Below are positions 1 to 9,573 of a stretch of 64,000 nt of DNA, piece by piece. Position 1 is the first letter of the stretch. Every line of letters starts with the position of its first letter. The notes below the pieces were generated by a model. The model ran no database searches and was not told the DNA's origin. It saw nothing but the letters and a program-made list of their open reading frames with translations. A program made the position numbers and the translations under genes. The DNA lies in NCBI GenBank assembly GCA_041263285.1, contig JBFSVS010000003.1:1-64000 (forward strand), written 5' to 3'. Source of the stretch: Acidiparvus fluvialis. Its GTDB lineage: Bacteria > Acidobacteriota > Holophagae > Holophagales > Holophagaceae.

Positions 1-519
1 TTTTTGTAATGTCTCCGCAGTATCAGAATCATCCACATCGACAATGCTATAGTCTAGGATCTTTCCTCTATCCAATTCATTATCGATGAGGTGAACCGTG
101 CAACCGGTTTTATTCACACCGCTTTGGATTACGGCTTCATGGACCTTCAAGCCATACATTCCCCTGCCCCCAAAGAGAGGAAGCAAGCTTGGGTGAATAT
201 TGAGAACCTTACCGATCCAGTTTTGTGGAACTACCAACTGTTTGATCCATCCGGCAAGGCAAACGACATCAATGAGGTGCTCCTGACATGCTTCAAAGCA
301 TTGCATCGAAAGCACGTGGGGGTCCTTGGTTTTATCCCAAGGGACAACTCTCAAGGGAATATTGTAGGGAGCTAGCCTTGCAATTCCTTGGGCCACAGGA
401 TTAGAGCAAAGCAGTAAAGCGATGGTGTAGCCACCGATGATCTCCGAGGATTTAATTAAATTCTCGGCTCCCCCGCCTTGACCACTAAAAAAAATGGCTA
501 CGCGCTTTATGTCTGACAT
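1..519 (-). CDS. purN: Phosphoribosylglycinamide formyltransferase (GART), 3' end outside window
   Basis: Transfers a formyl group from 10-formyl-THF to GAR in purine biosynthesis (family knowledge). 173 codons are visible from an ATG at 519 and stay open to the window edge. The N-terminal strand and glycine-rich turn (KRVAIFFSGQGGGAENL) open the fold. The catalytic segment NIHPSLLPLFGG has Asn and His near residues 106 and 108, and TGCTVHLIDNELDRG carries the family Asp near 144, matching E. coli PurN spacing. It overlaps the end of the pta-like gene by 13 bases, so it is probably the last visible gene of that operon. Only the C-terminal tail is missing. Confidence 0.95.
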   Translation of the reverse strand, partial: MSDIKRVAIFFSGQGGGAENLIKSSEIIGGYTIALLLCSNPVAQGIARLAPYNIPLRVVPWDKTKDPHVLSMQCFEACQEHLIDVVCLAGWIKQLVVPQNWIGKVLNIHPSLLPLFGGRGMYGLKVHEAVIQSGVNKTGCTVHLIDNELDRGKILDYSIVDVDDSDTAETLQK

Positions 520-1514
520 GCAACCACCAAAGAAGTCAAAACAATATCTTCAACGGAACAGCCTCGACTTAAATCACTGACGGGCGCAGGAAACCCATGA
601 AGCAACGGGCCCAAAGCTAACGATTGAGAAGTATGCTGCATGATTTTGTAGCCAATATTACCGGCATTCAGATCCGGAAAAATAAAAATATTCGCATTCT
701 CTTTCATGATTTTATCGAGTCCCTTTTGTGCTCTGACGGATTGACTTATTGCAGCATCAAATTGAATCTCGCCTTCTACTTCCATTAAAGGGTCGTGGAT
801 TTTTAAGCGCTCTTTGAGAAATCTCATTTTATGTGCAGATGGATGAGTTGAACTTCCAGAGGTACTAAACGACAGAAGGGCTATTCGAGGAGCCTGATGA
901 AAAAACTCTTTCATGAGGCCTTGCGCCCTAAGAGTGATTTCAAAAAGCTGGTCTTCGGTGGGCTCAGGAATGACTCCACAGTCAGCAAAAATGGCTAGGC
1001 CCTCCGATGCGAAGTCCTGATCGGGGTGGATCATAACGAATGAGCTTGTGGCCCATGAGGTTTCATTTTTGAGCCCAACAATCGATAAGAGACACTTGAT
1101 AACATCGCTAGTCGAAACAGAGGCTCCTGCAATCAAACCATGACCTACCCCTTGTTTCAACAGGTAGGCACCGAATGCGAGAGGATCCTCAAGTAAAGTA
1201 GTTTTTTTAGGTTCTAACTTGGGATTTGTAGATAGGAAATGAGACCAACTTTTTTGATAAATAGAATCAGTAGGGCAACCGTATTCTGATCCGTCAAGGC
1301 AAATATCCAAGGAGTGTGCTTGTTTCAGAATCTCCGAGGAATTACCGACCAAAATAGGTTTTATCGAAGAGGAATTCAAGAGAAAAGCGCAGGCTTGAAG
1401 AACCCGTACATCTGAGGTATCGGTAAAAATTAATTTTTTAGATCGATGATCGAGTCGAGATAGAAGAAAATTCAACCAGCGTTCATGTGTGGGTTTGAAC
1501 TCAAGTTGAATCAC
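507..1514 (-). CDS. pta: Phosphate acetyltransferase-like protein (PTA/PTB family)
   Basis: 335 residues, the length of a single-domain phosphotransacetylase, which interconverts acetyl-CoA and acetyl phosphate. Family features seen: GLIAGASVSTSDVIK in the middle, DCGVIPEPTEDQL, the acidic segment FPDLNAGNIGYKIMQ, and the C-terminal GFPAPVSDLSRGCSVEDI, which matches the CoA/phosphate-site end of PTA proteins. No acetate kinase lies nearby, so the partner would be elsewhere. A phosphate butyryl- or propanoyl-transferase is an alternative that the sequence alone cannot exclude. The gene follows an unknown membrane-anchored protein by 4 bases and overlaps purN. Confidence 0.85.
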   Translation of the reverse strand: MIQLEFKPTHERWLNFLLSRLDHRSKKLIFTDTSDVRVLQACAFLLNSSSIKPILVGNSSEILKQAHSLDICLDGSEYGCPTDSIYQKSWSHFLSTNPKLEPKKTTLLEDPLAFGAYLLKQGVGHGLIAGASVSTSDVIKCLLSIVGLKNETSWATSSFVMIHPDQDFASEGLAIFADCGVIPEPTEDQLFEITLRAQGLMKEFFHQAPRIALLSFSTSGSSTHPSAHKMRFLKERLKIHDPLMEVEGEIQFDAAISQSVRAQKGLDKIMKENANIFIFPDLNAGNIGYKIMQHTSQSLALGPLLHGFPAPVSDLSRGCSVEDIVLTSLVVACQT

Positions 1515-1518
1515 GCCC

Positions 1519-2115
1519 TCACCAAGGAGTCAAAGGGGATAGAAAAAGGACAAGCTTCTTAAAGGAATAGCTATTGGGATTTCCGGGAACCGATAAGAGT
1601 AGGTTCTCTTTATCTTGGACTTGCCAATTAAGCCAACCCTTCTCGAGCGTTACCTGATTAAATTGGGGGATGTACTTAAGAATGGCCGGAGATTCCTCTA
1701 GGATTCCTAGCTCTTTCATTTGAATAAAATCTGAATTTTCATTGAACCGATAAGAAAAAAATACTTGGCACATGACTTTACCATTGTAACTTCGCTCGGG
1801 TGTGGGTTTGTCCAAGATCAATAAATCTAAATTACCTATTCGATATAATGCTTCTTTGCCGGTTCCTATTTGCCGAGGAACCTTAGTTAGGTGCGCTTTC
1901 TGGTGATCGCTTAGGGCACCCTCATCAATCGAAATAAAAAGATCTCGAGGATATGCTAAGTCTCTTTGTAGTAATAGTTTGGCGTGAGAACTAAAAAGGG
2001 CTCCAGTAAACTCGGAATATTGATTAAAGAAAAAAGGGCCATAAAAATAAAAGGCCCAAGTGAGGGACTTGAGGGTGGCCCAAATTAAAAAAAGTTTTAA
2101 GAGTCGTTTGGTCAT
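1519..2115 (-). CDS. Unknown protein with N-terminal membrane anchor
   Basis: 198 residues; I do not recognise a family. A hydrophobic segment at about residues 6-32 (LKLFLIWATLKSLTWAFYFY) looks like an uncleaved signal anchor. The rest is a soluble, mixed alpha/beta-looking domain with no cysteine pairs or obvious catalytic motif, presumably outside the cytoplasm. It sits 9 bases after the aldehyde dehydrogenase and 4 bases before the pta-like gene, so it is almost certainly co-transcribed with both. No function is assigned. Confidence 0.7.
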   Translation of the reverse strand: MTKRLLKLFLIWATLKSLTWAFYFYGPFFFNQYSEFTGALFSSHAKLLLQRDLAYPRDLFISIDEGALSDHQKAHLTKVPRQIGTGKEALYRIGNLDLLILDKPTPERSYNGKVMCQVFFSYRFNENSDFIQMKELGILEESPAILKYIPQFNQVTLEKGWLNWQVQDKENLLLSVPGNPNSYSFKKLVLFLSPLTPW

Positions 2116-2124
2116 CTCTCTAGT

Positions 2125-3450
2125 TTACGATTTGGGCGGAGGGGCGAAGGCTATCAATCTCTTCTCGGAAAAAAACTCAAGAGCCCAGCGGGGACCCTCG
2201 ATCCCTACCCCGGAGGCCCCAACCCCACCGAAGGGGGCGCTGTCGACTCTGTAGGTAGGAGGTAGGTTAATCATGACTCCCCCGGCCTGTAGGATCTTTT
2301 CAGCCAAAAAGAGGCCTGACACTGCGTTGGTGTAGGCTGACGATCTGAGTCCATAGCGAGTTGTTTTTGCCTGACGAAGGCCCTCTTCAAAACTAGAAAC
2401 TGACTGAAGTAAAACTACAGGCCCAAACACTTCTTCCGAACAAATTTCAGAAGAAGGTGGAACATCAACTAAAACATGGGGAGGGATGAAGGATCCAACT
2501 CTTGGTCCTCCCAGGAGGCACTTGGCGCCAGTTCGGACAGCTCCAGATATCCATGCCTCAATTCGTTTCGCGCTATCTTCATCGATGACAGGTCCAATGA
2601 CGGTTTCGGGAAGATTGGGATCACCGACGGGTAATTTAGTTATTTCCTCAAGAAATATCTTGGAAAAATCATTATATATTTTTTCATGAATATAAATGCG
2701 TTGGGCACTACAACAACTTTGGCCAGCATAAGAATTGGCAGAAATAGCAAGTTGCATAGCTACGGCCCGGAGATCAATGTCCTGATCGAGGACCACGGCG
2801 GCGTTACCCCCAAGTTCAAGGGTGATCTTCTTATTCCATAAGATTTTTTGAAGATGCTGGCCTACACGCTCAGACCCAGTGAAACTAACGGCTTTAATTT
2901 CGGGGTGGAGTGCTAGAGATTCAACCTCCTCAGGGTCTGATGAGAGAACTTGAACGAGGTCTGTACTCAGATGAGATTTAAGAAGCGCTCGGTGCAGCGT
3001 GCTCAGAAGAAGTTGGGAAGTTCGGGGGGCCTGGGGACATGGCTTCCAAAGAACTGAATTACCTGCAGCAAGCGCAGGAGCTAATTTATGGACTGCTAAA
3101 TTGACGGGGAAATTGAAGGGGGTAATTAACAGAACCGGACCTAACGGAAAAAATTTCAAGCTTCCCCGGGCTTCACTTCCTCCGGGCAACAGATCTACGA
3201 CTACGTCCTCAGCGTTGAATCCGGCATAAGCTTCAAGGGTGCTTTCGATTAACAAAATCGATCTCTGGACTTCAGCCCTTGCCAGTGTGATGGGTTTACT
3301 TACTTCATCCGTGATTAATTGGGAGAGATCACTGCTTTCTCGAACCAACTCCCTCGACCAATCTTCAAGAAGTTTTTTTCGAACTAAACGCGATGAGAAC
3401 TCCCACGTAATAAACGCATCCTTAGACTGTTTAATGAGCGTTGCATTCAT
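2125..3450 (-). CDS. NAD(P)-dependent aldehyde dehydrogenase
   Basis: 441 residues, ALDH superfamily, oxidising an aldehyde to the acid. Visible family marks: Rossmann-side PFNFPVNLAVHKLAPALAAG, the SFTGSERVG cofactor loop near residue 188, the general-base segment ELGGNAAVV (Glu near 212), GQSCCSAQ with the nucleophilic Cys near 246, and SEEVFGPVV toward the C terminus. It is shorter than the usual 480-500 residues because the N-terminal arm is brief, as in succinate-semialdehyde or glyceraldehyde-type members. The substrate cannot be read from the sequence. First gene of a minus-strand run with an unknown protein, pta and purN; the pta link hints at acyl metabolism (inference). Confidence 0.92.
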   Translation of the reverse strand: MNATLIKQSKDAFITWEFSSRLVRKKLLEDWSRELVRESSDLSQLITDEVSKPITLARAEVQRSILLIESTLEAYAGFNAEDVVVDLLPGGSEARGSLKFFPLGPVLLITPFNFPVNLAVHKLAPALAAGNSVLWKPCPQAPRTSQLLLSTLHRALLKSHLSTDLVQVLSSDPEEVESLALHPEIKAVSFTGSERVGQHLQKILWNKKITLELGGNAAVVLDQDIDLRAVAMQLAISANSYAGQSCCSAQRIYIHEKIYNDFSKIFLEEITKLPVGDPNLPETVIGPVIDEDSAKRIEAWISGAVRTGAKCLLGGPRVGSFIPPHVLVDVPPSSEICSEEVFGPVVLLQSVSSFEEGLRQAKTTRYGLRSSAYTNAVSGLFLAEKILQAGGVMINLPPTYRVDSAPFGGVGASGVGIEGPRWALEFFSEKRLIAFAPPPKS

Positions 3451-3533
3451 ACGTTGTTACAGCTTTCACCAAGAAGGACGGAGACAAATTAGTACCTTGA
3501 AGCATAGTATGGAATAATTATTTATTCCCTAAA

Positions 3534-3609
3534 GCCACCTTAGCTCAGTTGGTAGAGCATCGGATTCGTAACCCGAAGGTCGCCGGTTCAATTCCGGCAG
3601 GTGGCTCCA
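3534..3609 (+). tRNA. tRNA-Thr (anticodon CGT)
   Basis: A 76-base cloverleaf. The acceptor stem GCCACCT pairs with AGGTGGC, the D arm is GCTC...GAGC, the anticodon loop TTCGTAA gives anticodon CGT (reads ACG), and the T arm GCCGG/CCGGC holds TTCAATT. The CCA end is encoded. The base preceding CCA is T. The last pair of the anticodon stem is A opposite C, a mismatch next to the loop. It stands alone between two minus-strand protein genes. Confidence 0.95.
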
Positions 3610-3618
3610 CTTATTATT

Positions 3619-5757
3619 TCATCGAGGGAAGTCTTTCGCGAGTTCCATGCGGAGACTCTTTAAAAGAAAGCCCCACATATCAGCATATTCACCCATAGCC
3701 ATATCCATCGATTTGCCGGCGCCATGGCCCGCGCGCGTTTCAATTCGCATCAGAACTGGGTTCTCTGAGGCTTGGCTGTATTGAAGTTGAGCGCCAAATT
3801 TATAACTATGTGCTGGAAATACTCGGTCATCACGCTCGGCTGTTGTGATTAATGTGGGAGGATATTTAACGCCGTCTTTAATTTTGTGAAGGGGAGAGTA
3901 GGACATCAAATTTTTAAAACCCTCAGCTGTTTCGCTAGACATATAGTCACTCTTCCAAGCCCAACCAATTGTAAATTTATGGTAACGAAGCATATCCATA
4001 ACTCCAACTTGGGGGATACATGCACCAAAAAGATCCGGGCGTTGCGTCATCGAAGCACCAACCAATAAACCACCATTACTTCCTCCCCGAATCGCCAACT
4101 TAGGAGAAGAAGTATAGTTCTCCCTAATCAGAAACTCAGCAGTAGCAATGAAATCATCGAAGACGTTCTGTTTATTAATTAATTTGCCTTGATCGTGCCA
4201 GGATTGACCATATTCGCCGCCACCCCTGATGCAGGCAAGCACATAGATTCCTCCCATTTCCATCCAAACTAGATTAGGAACCGAAAAGGAAGGAGTACTG
4301 CTTATATTGAAGCCACCATACCCATACAGAAGCAAGGGAGTCTCAGAAGATATCTTTAATCCTTTTTTGTGAGATATAAATATGGGGACTCTGGTCCCAT
4401 CCTTTGACGGAACAAATACCTGCTTAGTTACAAAATCATCGGGACTAAAGGAGATTTTAGGGGTTCTAAAGGGGGTAGATACTTGGGTCTTAAAATCATA
4501 ACGGTAGGCAGTCGCAGGTCGATTGAAAGAGGAAAAAGTATAAAATCCTTCTGAATCAGAGGGATCTCCCGACATCGCAGAAACGGATCCTATTGAGGGC
4601 ATCGTAATCTTTGATTGAAGTTTTCCTTGAGAATCATAAATGATTAACGAGGTTTGAGCGTCCGTCATGATTTGGGCCACAAACTGCTGATGGACAAAAG
4701 ATACATCCTGGAGGATGGAACCATTAGGATTCTCGCTGATGAGGGTTTTCCAATGAGAGGGGTGGGGTTTAGCCAGAGAAATTGCTACAAGGCGATTGCG
4801 GGGAGCAGAATTACTTGTAAGCACAAAGAAGGTCTCTTTATTGTTACCAACGATGCTGTAGGACGCATCGAATGTATCCAGAAAGGGGGTGACTTCTGCG
4901 TTGGCTTTTGATAAGTCTTTAATGAAAACTCTATTCTTGCGTTGGGTCCCCTCGGATTGATAAATAATGAGGTATCTACCGTCATCCGTAACGCTTGTTG
5001 AAAAACCCCATTCGGGATGATCGGGTCTCTCGTAGATTAATAAATCTTCTGACTGAGGTGTATTTAACCGGTGGAAATATATTTTTTGATTCTGATTTAC
5101 AGCTTTAAGAGCAAGATCAGCTGACGGTTTCTCATACCGACCATAAAAGAAGCCGTCGTTCCGAGGTGACCATGTAGCCCCACTAAATTTGGACCATTCA
5201 ATTTTATCCGCGAGGTCTTTTTTGGTTTCAATATCCCGAACATACCAGGTGCGCCAATCTGAACCCCCGTCTGAAGTAGCGTAGGCCAAGTACTGAGCAT
5301 TTTTAGAGATGCTCATCCCACCCAGCGAAATAGTACCGTCACTACTAAATGTATTAGGATCCAAGAGGACGGTACCCTGATCTTTTATTGACTTAGCTAC
5401 ATACCAAACAGCGTGGGGCTGAAGGCCTGAATTATAGGAATAAAAATATTTATTGCGAATACGGCTAGGTAAAGAATATTTTTCATAATTAGAAAGAGCT
5501 AATAGACGATTTTTAATCGCTGCGCGTTGAGGTATTGAGGAGAAATAAAGGTTCGAAAGCTTATTCTGTTCCTCAATCCAGGTTTTTAACTCAGCGGACT
5601 GCGTGTCTTCCATCCAACGGTAGGGATCGGGTACTGTTTTATCAAAATACGTTTCGACAAAAGATGACCTCGTAGCCTTTGGGTAAGGAGGAAGAGATTG
5701 ACCTAAGAGCATTGAGGTCGCAGCCAACAGAAGCAGGTTTAGTTTCAGTTTCATCAT
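3619..5757 (-). CDS. Prolyl oligopeptidase, S9A family, exported
   Basis: 712 residues including a signal peptide (MMKLKLNLLLLAATSMLLGQ), so probably periplasmic. Cleaves short peptides after proline. The N-terminal part (DPYRWMEDTQSAELKTWI, then beta-propeller repeats to about residue 430) precedes an alpha/beta hydrolase domain. The catalytic triad is visible: Ser in RGGSNGGLL near residue 561, Asp in ERDDRVFPAH near 640, and His in RAGHGAGKS near 677, close to the positions in the mammalian enzyme. It is monocistronic by context: a tRNA lies downstream and a 147-base divergent gap separates it from the PhoH gene. Confidence 0.95.
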   Translation of the reverse strand: MMKLKLNLLLLAATSMLLGQSLPPYPKATRSSFVETYFDKTVPDPYRWMEDTQSAELKTWIEEQNKLSNLYFSSIPQRAAIKNRLLALSNYEKYSLPSRIRNKYFYSYNSGLQPHAVWYVAKSIKDQGTVLLDPNTFSSDGTISLGGMSISKNAQYLAYATSDGGSDWRTWYVRDIETKKDLADKIEWSKFSGATWSPRNDGFFYGRYEKPSADLALKAVNQNQKIYFHRLNTPQSEDLLIYERPDHPEWGFSTSVTDDGRYLIIYQSEGTQRKNRVFIKDLSKANAEVTPFLDTFDASYSIVGNNKETFFVLTSNSAPRNRLVAISLAKPHPSHWKTLISENPNGSILQDVSFVHQQFVAQIMTDAQTSLIIYDSQGKLQSKITMPSIGSVSAMSGDPSDSEGFYTFSSFNRPATAYRYDFKTQVSTPFRTPKISFSPDDFVTKQVFVPSKDGTRVPIFISHKKGLKISSETPLLLYGYGGFNISSTPSFSVPNLVWMEMGGIYVLACIRGGGEYGQSWHDQGKLINKQNVFDDFIATAEFLIRENYTSSPKLAIRGGSNGGLLVGASMTQRPDLFGACIPQVGVMDMLRYHKFTIGWAWKSDYMSSETAEGFKNLMSYSPLHKIKDGVKYPPTLITTAERDDRVFPAHSYKFGAQLQYSQASENPVLMRIETRAGHGAGKSMDMAMGEYADMWGFLLKSLRMELAKDFPR

Positions 5758-5904
5758 TGAAGTCTCCGCTGAATGAGGATCTTAGGGGTTGAATGCTATG
5801 ATAATTTTTTTGAAAGTTACCCCAATCTAGCAAAGGTCCGACAAAAGTCATAAAAATAAACTCAAAATTCGCTAGAATTCAAGGGTTGAGTCAGGAGTGT
5901 CCCG

Positions 5905-7233
5905 TTGGTACCAAGCAGTAAGAAAGTTTTCGTCCTAGATACCAATGTGCTACTCCATGACCCCAGTTCCATCATGAATTTTCAAGAGCATGAGGTGGTC
6001 CTTCCAATTGTTGTTATCGAGGAAGTAGATAATTTTAAAAAGGATCAATCTGAGATAGGTAGAAATGCACGGACCGTTTCAAGGCTTCTCGATCAAATGC
6101 GACAAAGGGGGTCACTAAATCAAGGAGTAACGCTTGATAGCGGAGGATCTCTTAAAGTTGACATTGAGATTCATGATTTAGAAATTGGAATTTTGAGTAC
6201 CGATAAACATAAAGCAGATAATCAAATCCTTGCATGCGCTCTTCATTTACTCAGGACTCGTAAAGAAAAAACTATTCTTGTTTCCAAAGATACTAATTTA
6301 AGAATTAAAGCTGACGCTTTGGGTATGGCCGCCGAGGATTACACCACCGATCGGGTGGAGATCGATGATTTCTTCACCGGTTCTTCGATTCATTCAGTAA
6401 CAAGTCAGCAAATTGATGAACTTTATGAGCGAGGATTAACTCTCCATTTGCCCACTCCCCTTTACCCCAATGAGTTTGTCACTCTAGTTAATGAAGCCAA
6501 TCCTAATCATATGGCTCTAGCTCGGGTAACCGGGTCTGAGGGTCTGCTAAAACCCCTTAAGAGATTAGAAACACCCCCCTGGGGAATTAAGCCTCGAAAC
6601 CGTGAGCAGCAATTTGCCATGGAATTACTACTTGATCCGACCATTCAAGTTATCACCCTCATTGGAAAAGCAGGAACCGGCAAAACTCTACTAGCAATTG
6701 CCGCAGGACTTCAGCAGGTTGTCGATGACGAGAAATATAATAAATTACTCGTTTCGAGACCCATTGTTCCTATGGGTCGCGACATCGGATTCTTGCCAGG
6801 GGACATTGGGGATAAGGTGAAACCATTTATGCAGCCGATCTACGATAATCTCGAATTCATATCTGCTGCAAACGTCGATCAGAGACGTCGAACCACCATG
6901 ACGGCTTCTCAGCTTGAAGAGTCGGGGTATATGAATATTGAACCTCTGACTTATATTCGAGGACGCAGTATACCAAACCAATACATGATTGTTGATGAGT
7001 CTCAAAACCTTACCCCCCATGAAGTAAAAACGATTCTCACGAGGGCGGGAGATGGAACAAAAGTAATTTTCACGGGGGACCCCAATCAGATTGATAATCC
7101 ATATGTGGATGCCTCAAGTAATGGCCTAACGTATTTGGCCGAACGATTTCGAGATCTATCTATTGCCGGTCACGTCACTCTCGTTAAAGGTGAGAGAAGT
7201 GAACTAGCGGAAATCGCCAGTAACATTCTTTAA
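5905..7233 (+). CDS. PIN domain-PhoH ATPase fusion (YlaK/PhoH2 type)
   Basis: 442 residues. The N terminus is a PIN nuclease domain (KVFVLDTNVLLHDP at residues 7-20, with further acidic residues to about 140). The C-terminal half is a PhoH-type P-loop ATPase with Walker A GKAGTGKT at about 254-261 and Walker B MIVDESQN at about 361-368. This pairing is known in PhoH2/YlaK proteins and is linked to RNA unwinding and cleavage. The start is TTG, chosen because AGGAG lies 7 bases upstream and the PIN domain begins at once. It leads a plus-strand run continuing with tyrS. Confidence 0.93.
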   Translation: MVPSSKKVFVLDTNVLLHDPSSIMNFQEHEVVLPIVVIEEVDNFKKDQSEIGRNARTVSRLLDQMRQRGSLNQGVTLDSGGSLKVDIEIHDLEIGILSTDKHKADNQILACALHLLRTRKEKTILVSKDTNLRIKADALGMAAEDYTTDRVEIDDFFTGSSIHSVTSQQIDELYERGLTLHLPTPLYPNEFVTLVNEANPNHMALARVTGSEGLLKPLKRLETPPWGIKPRNREQQFAMELLLDPTIQVITLIGKAGTGKTLLAIAAGLQQVVDDEKYNKLLVSRPIVPMGRDIGFLPGDIGDKVKPFMQPIYDNLEFISAANVDQRRRTTMTASQLEESGYMNIEPLTYIRGRSIPNQYMIVDESQNLTPHEVKTILTRAGDGTKVIFTGDPNQIDNPYVDASSNGLTYLAERFRDLSIAGHVTLVKGERSELAEIASNIL

Positions 7234-7275
7234 ATTGTCTGGGTTAGTCGAACCACCTAAAGGTAAGATAGGGGC

Positions 7276-8460
7276 ATGAATACTTCTGACCAAATCAGTC
7301 TTTTATTAAATGGGGTTGTGACCTGTAATACCGAACGTGAACTTAAAGTGAAATTAGAAAATCGTAAGCCCCTTAAAATCAAAGCCGGCTTTGATCCTAC
7401 ATCCCCCGATCTCCACTTAGGTCATTTAGTGCAACTACAAAAGCTAAAGACATTCCAGGATCTAGGTCATGAAGTAACATTTCTTGTCGGAGACTTCACG
7501 GCGTCTATCGGTGATCCAACCGGCAAGAGCACGACACGCCCTCCTCTTTCAACTGAGCAAATTACTGCCAACGCAGAAACCTATAAGGCCCAAGTCTTTA
7601 AAATTCTCAATCCAGCGAAAACAAAGATTCGATTCAACCAAGAATGGATGAAGTCACTTTCAAGTTCAGATTGGATCAAATTAGCTTCACGTTTCACGGT
7701 AGCTCAACTTCTTGAGCGTAAGGATTTCCAGAGTCGACTCGAGCAAGGGTCTCCCCTGTCTCTTCACGAAATTCTGTACCCCATTGTTCAGGCTTACGAT
7801 TCGGTTATTCTCCAATCGGATGTTGAAATCGGAGGAACCGATCAACTTTTTAATCTGATGCGAGGAAGAGACCTTCAAGAGGCTCTAGGTCAATCCCCTC
7901 AGGTTGTTCTTACCCTGCCGCTTCTCGTGGGGCTTGATGGAATTGAAAAGATGTCGAAATCATTAGGAAACGCTATTGGTTTCTCTGAAGATGCAGATTC
8001 ACAGTTTGCCAAAACCATGAGCATCAGTGACTCGACCATGTGGGCATGGTTGCCTCTTCTAACGGCTAAATCCATTGGAGAGATAGAGGCCTTAAAAAAG
8101 ACTCATCCCATGGATGTGAAGAAAGATTTAGCTCGCACCATTGTTACTTTCTTTCATCCTCAAGCAGAAGCTGATGCAGCACAGGAACGATGGATCAAGC
8201 GCTTTTCAAACAAATTAACCGATGAGGTTCCTGAATATCCCCTGCCTCCCTCTCTTGAAGAGAAACCCTTGGTTCGCTTATTGCTAGACCGAGGACTAGT
8301 GGACTCCAAGAAATCTGCAGAAAGACTGATAGAACAGGGGGCTGTCAGCCTCAATGAGACGAAGATTTCTGACCCCAGGATTAAAGTTAAACTGCACGTT
8401 GGTGACCACTATCTTGTTCGAGTGGGTAAATTAAAAATTGAGAAATGGATAATTAAATAA
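7276..8460 (+). CDS. tyrS: Tyrosyl-tRNA synthetase
   Basis: 394 residues, class I synthetase charging tRNA-Tyr. The HIGH-type motif is HLGHL near residue 47 following FDPTSPDLH, the KMSKS motif is intact near 225, and VGDFTASIGDPTGKS and the tyrosine-binding region YPIVQAYDSV...EIGGTDQ are typical. Residues from about 330 form an S4 RNA-binding domain (LVRLLLDRGLVDSKKSAERLIEQGAV). All expected elements are present. It lies 42 bases after the PhoH gene and 3 bases before the next gene, suggesting co-transcription. Confidence 0.97.
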   Translation: MNTSDQISLLLNGVVTCNTERELKVKLENRKPLKIKAGFDPTSPDLHLGHLVQLQKLKTFQDLGHEVTFLVGDFTASIGDPTGKSTTRPPLSTEQITANAETYKAQVFKILNPAKTKIRFNQEWMKSLSSSDWIKLASRFTVAQLLERKDFQSRLEQGSPLSLHEILYPIVQAYDSVILQSDVEIGGTDQLFNLMRGRDLQEALGQSPQVVLTLPLLVGLDGIEKMSKSLGNAIGFSEDADSQFAKTMSISDSTMWAWLPLLTAKSIGEIEALKKTHPMDVKKDLARTIVTFFHPQAEADAAQERWIKRFSNKLTDEVPEYPLPPSLEEKPLVRLLLDRGLVDSKKSAERLIEQGAVSLNETKISDPRIKVKLHVGDHYLVRVGKLKIEKWIIK

Positions 8461-8463
8461 AGA

Positions 8464-9573
8464 ATGAGATTTTTTGAGCCCCTGATTCATAAAGATCCGA
8501 AATATCGACATGGGATTTGGTTCTCTTCTCCTTCTCCATCGCGCCTGATATTTGTTGAACAGGGTCAGATCATTTCTCTCAAGGGATCTAGTGAAAATGA
8601 GCTCTTCGAAACGTTCCTAGCAAAAGTTAATGCTCTTCCCCCTAACCAATTAACTTATGCATTAAGCAAAGTATCTCCCAGGGATTCGTTTAATCAAACC
8701 TTAAGAAATCTAGGTTTTTTGACTAAGTCAAAACTTTTAGAACTCCAGAAACAATGGGTTGAGCAACTTCTTATTGATTGGATTCAGGATGAGTCCATTA
8801 CTTGGAAATTTGAAGCGGTTAATCACGCTTCTGAAAACTGGGGTATCGATATCCAACTTGACCGAATTGTCTTAACTTCTTCTATATTGCGCCGCTCCAC
8901 CATAGGGGCCGGATCACCCAAGATCAGGATCCGGGTCATCAATCACCAATTTAAACACCTTCTCGTCGGCCCAATAGAACGACTGAAGGTAATCCTGAAC
9001 TCCCATGAATGGATCCCCTATTCAGTCTTAGCTTCTGAGGTTAACCAACCGGACGTACTTTGGGGTCTCCTTGATTATTTGAAGAACACCGGTCACATTG
9101 AAATCCTAGAAGATGAAACTCACTCACAATTCAAAGAAACAACAGGGTCTCCTCTTCAAACTTCGGGTCACGGGAGAAGATCCATTCGGTCTTTTTCGTT
9201 ATCTATCTCACTCACCTTAGGGCTTCTCATTATCATTGGTGTACTCTCGGCTTGGGTCACAAAAAAGAAACCTATTCAACCTGCCCCATATCAATTGCTT
9301 GAGGGAAGCGTTCCCCTTAGGGAAAAGAATCACTGGACCATTGTTATCAATATCCAAGCCAATGAAGAGAGTCTAACTCAAATCAAAAGTGATTTTGGAG
9401 AAAGATTTTCACTTTATTTTGACCCCAGTCCCCCAGGATCTTCTAAATTCAGAGTGAGCCTAGGAGATTTTGCCTCGTATTCAGAAGCCCTCGAGGTTCT
9501 GAACTCACTAGAACTTCATCGACGCCCTTATTCAAATGGATGGGGCGTACGTAAGTTTAAGGATCTTCAGTGA
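8464..9573 (+). CDS. DUF4388 (PATAN-like) protein with one TM helix and a C-terminal SPOR-like domain
   Basis: 369 residues. Residues about 15-120 resemble a DUF4388 domain: a short beta-rich start, LIFVEQGQIISLKGSSENEL, then an LTxxQL-like helix and LGFLTKSKLLELQKQ. DUF4388 is common in regulatory proteins of deltaproteobacteria and acidobacteria. A single hydrophobic helix follows at about 244-264 (SLTLGLLIIIGVLSAWV). After it, about 100 residues (HWTIVINIQ...FRVSLGDFASYSEALEVL) look like a SPOR peptidoglycan-binding fold. Its stop overlaps the rlpA start (GTGA), and RlpA also has a SPOR domain, supporting a cell-wall role (inference). The N-terminal match is by pattern only. Confidence 0.7.
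   Translation: MRFFEPLIHKDPKYRHGIWFSSPSPSRLIFVEQGQIISLKGSSENELFETFLAKVNALPPNQLTYALSKVSPRDSFNQTLRNLGFLTKSKLLELQKQWVEQLLIDWIQDESITWKFEAVNHASENWGIDIQLDRIVLTSSILRRSTIGAGSPKIRIRVINHQFKHLLVGPIERLKVILNSHEWIPYSVLASEVNQPDVLWGLLDYLKNTGHIEILEDETHSQFKETTGSPLQTSGHGRRSIRSFSLSISLTLGLLIIIGVLSAWVTKKKPIQPAPYQLLEGSVPLREKNHWTIVINIQANEESLTQIKSDFGERFSLYFDPSPPGSSKFRVSLGDFASYSEALEVLNSLELHRRPYSNGWGVRKFKDLQ

Noticed and set aside
3489..3513. Promoter TTAGTA with AATAAT before tRNA-Thr
   Set aside because: Both hexamers are weak and spacing is 18; not better than chance in this AT-rich gap.
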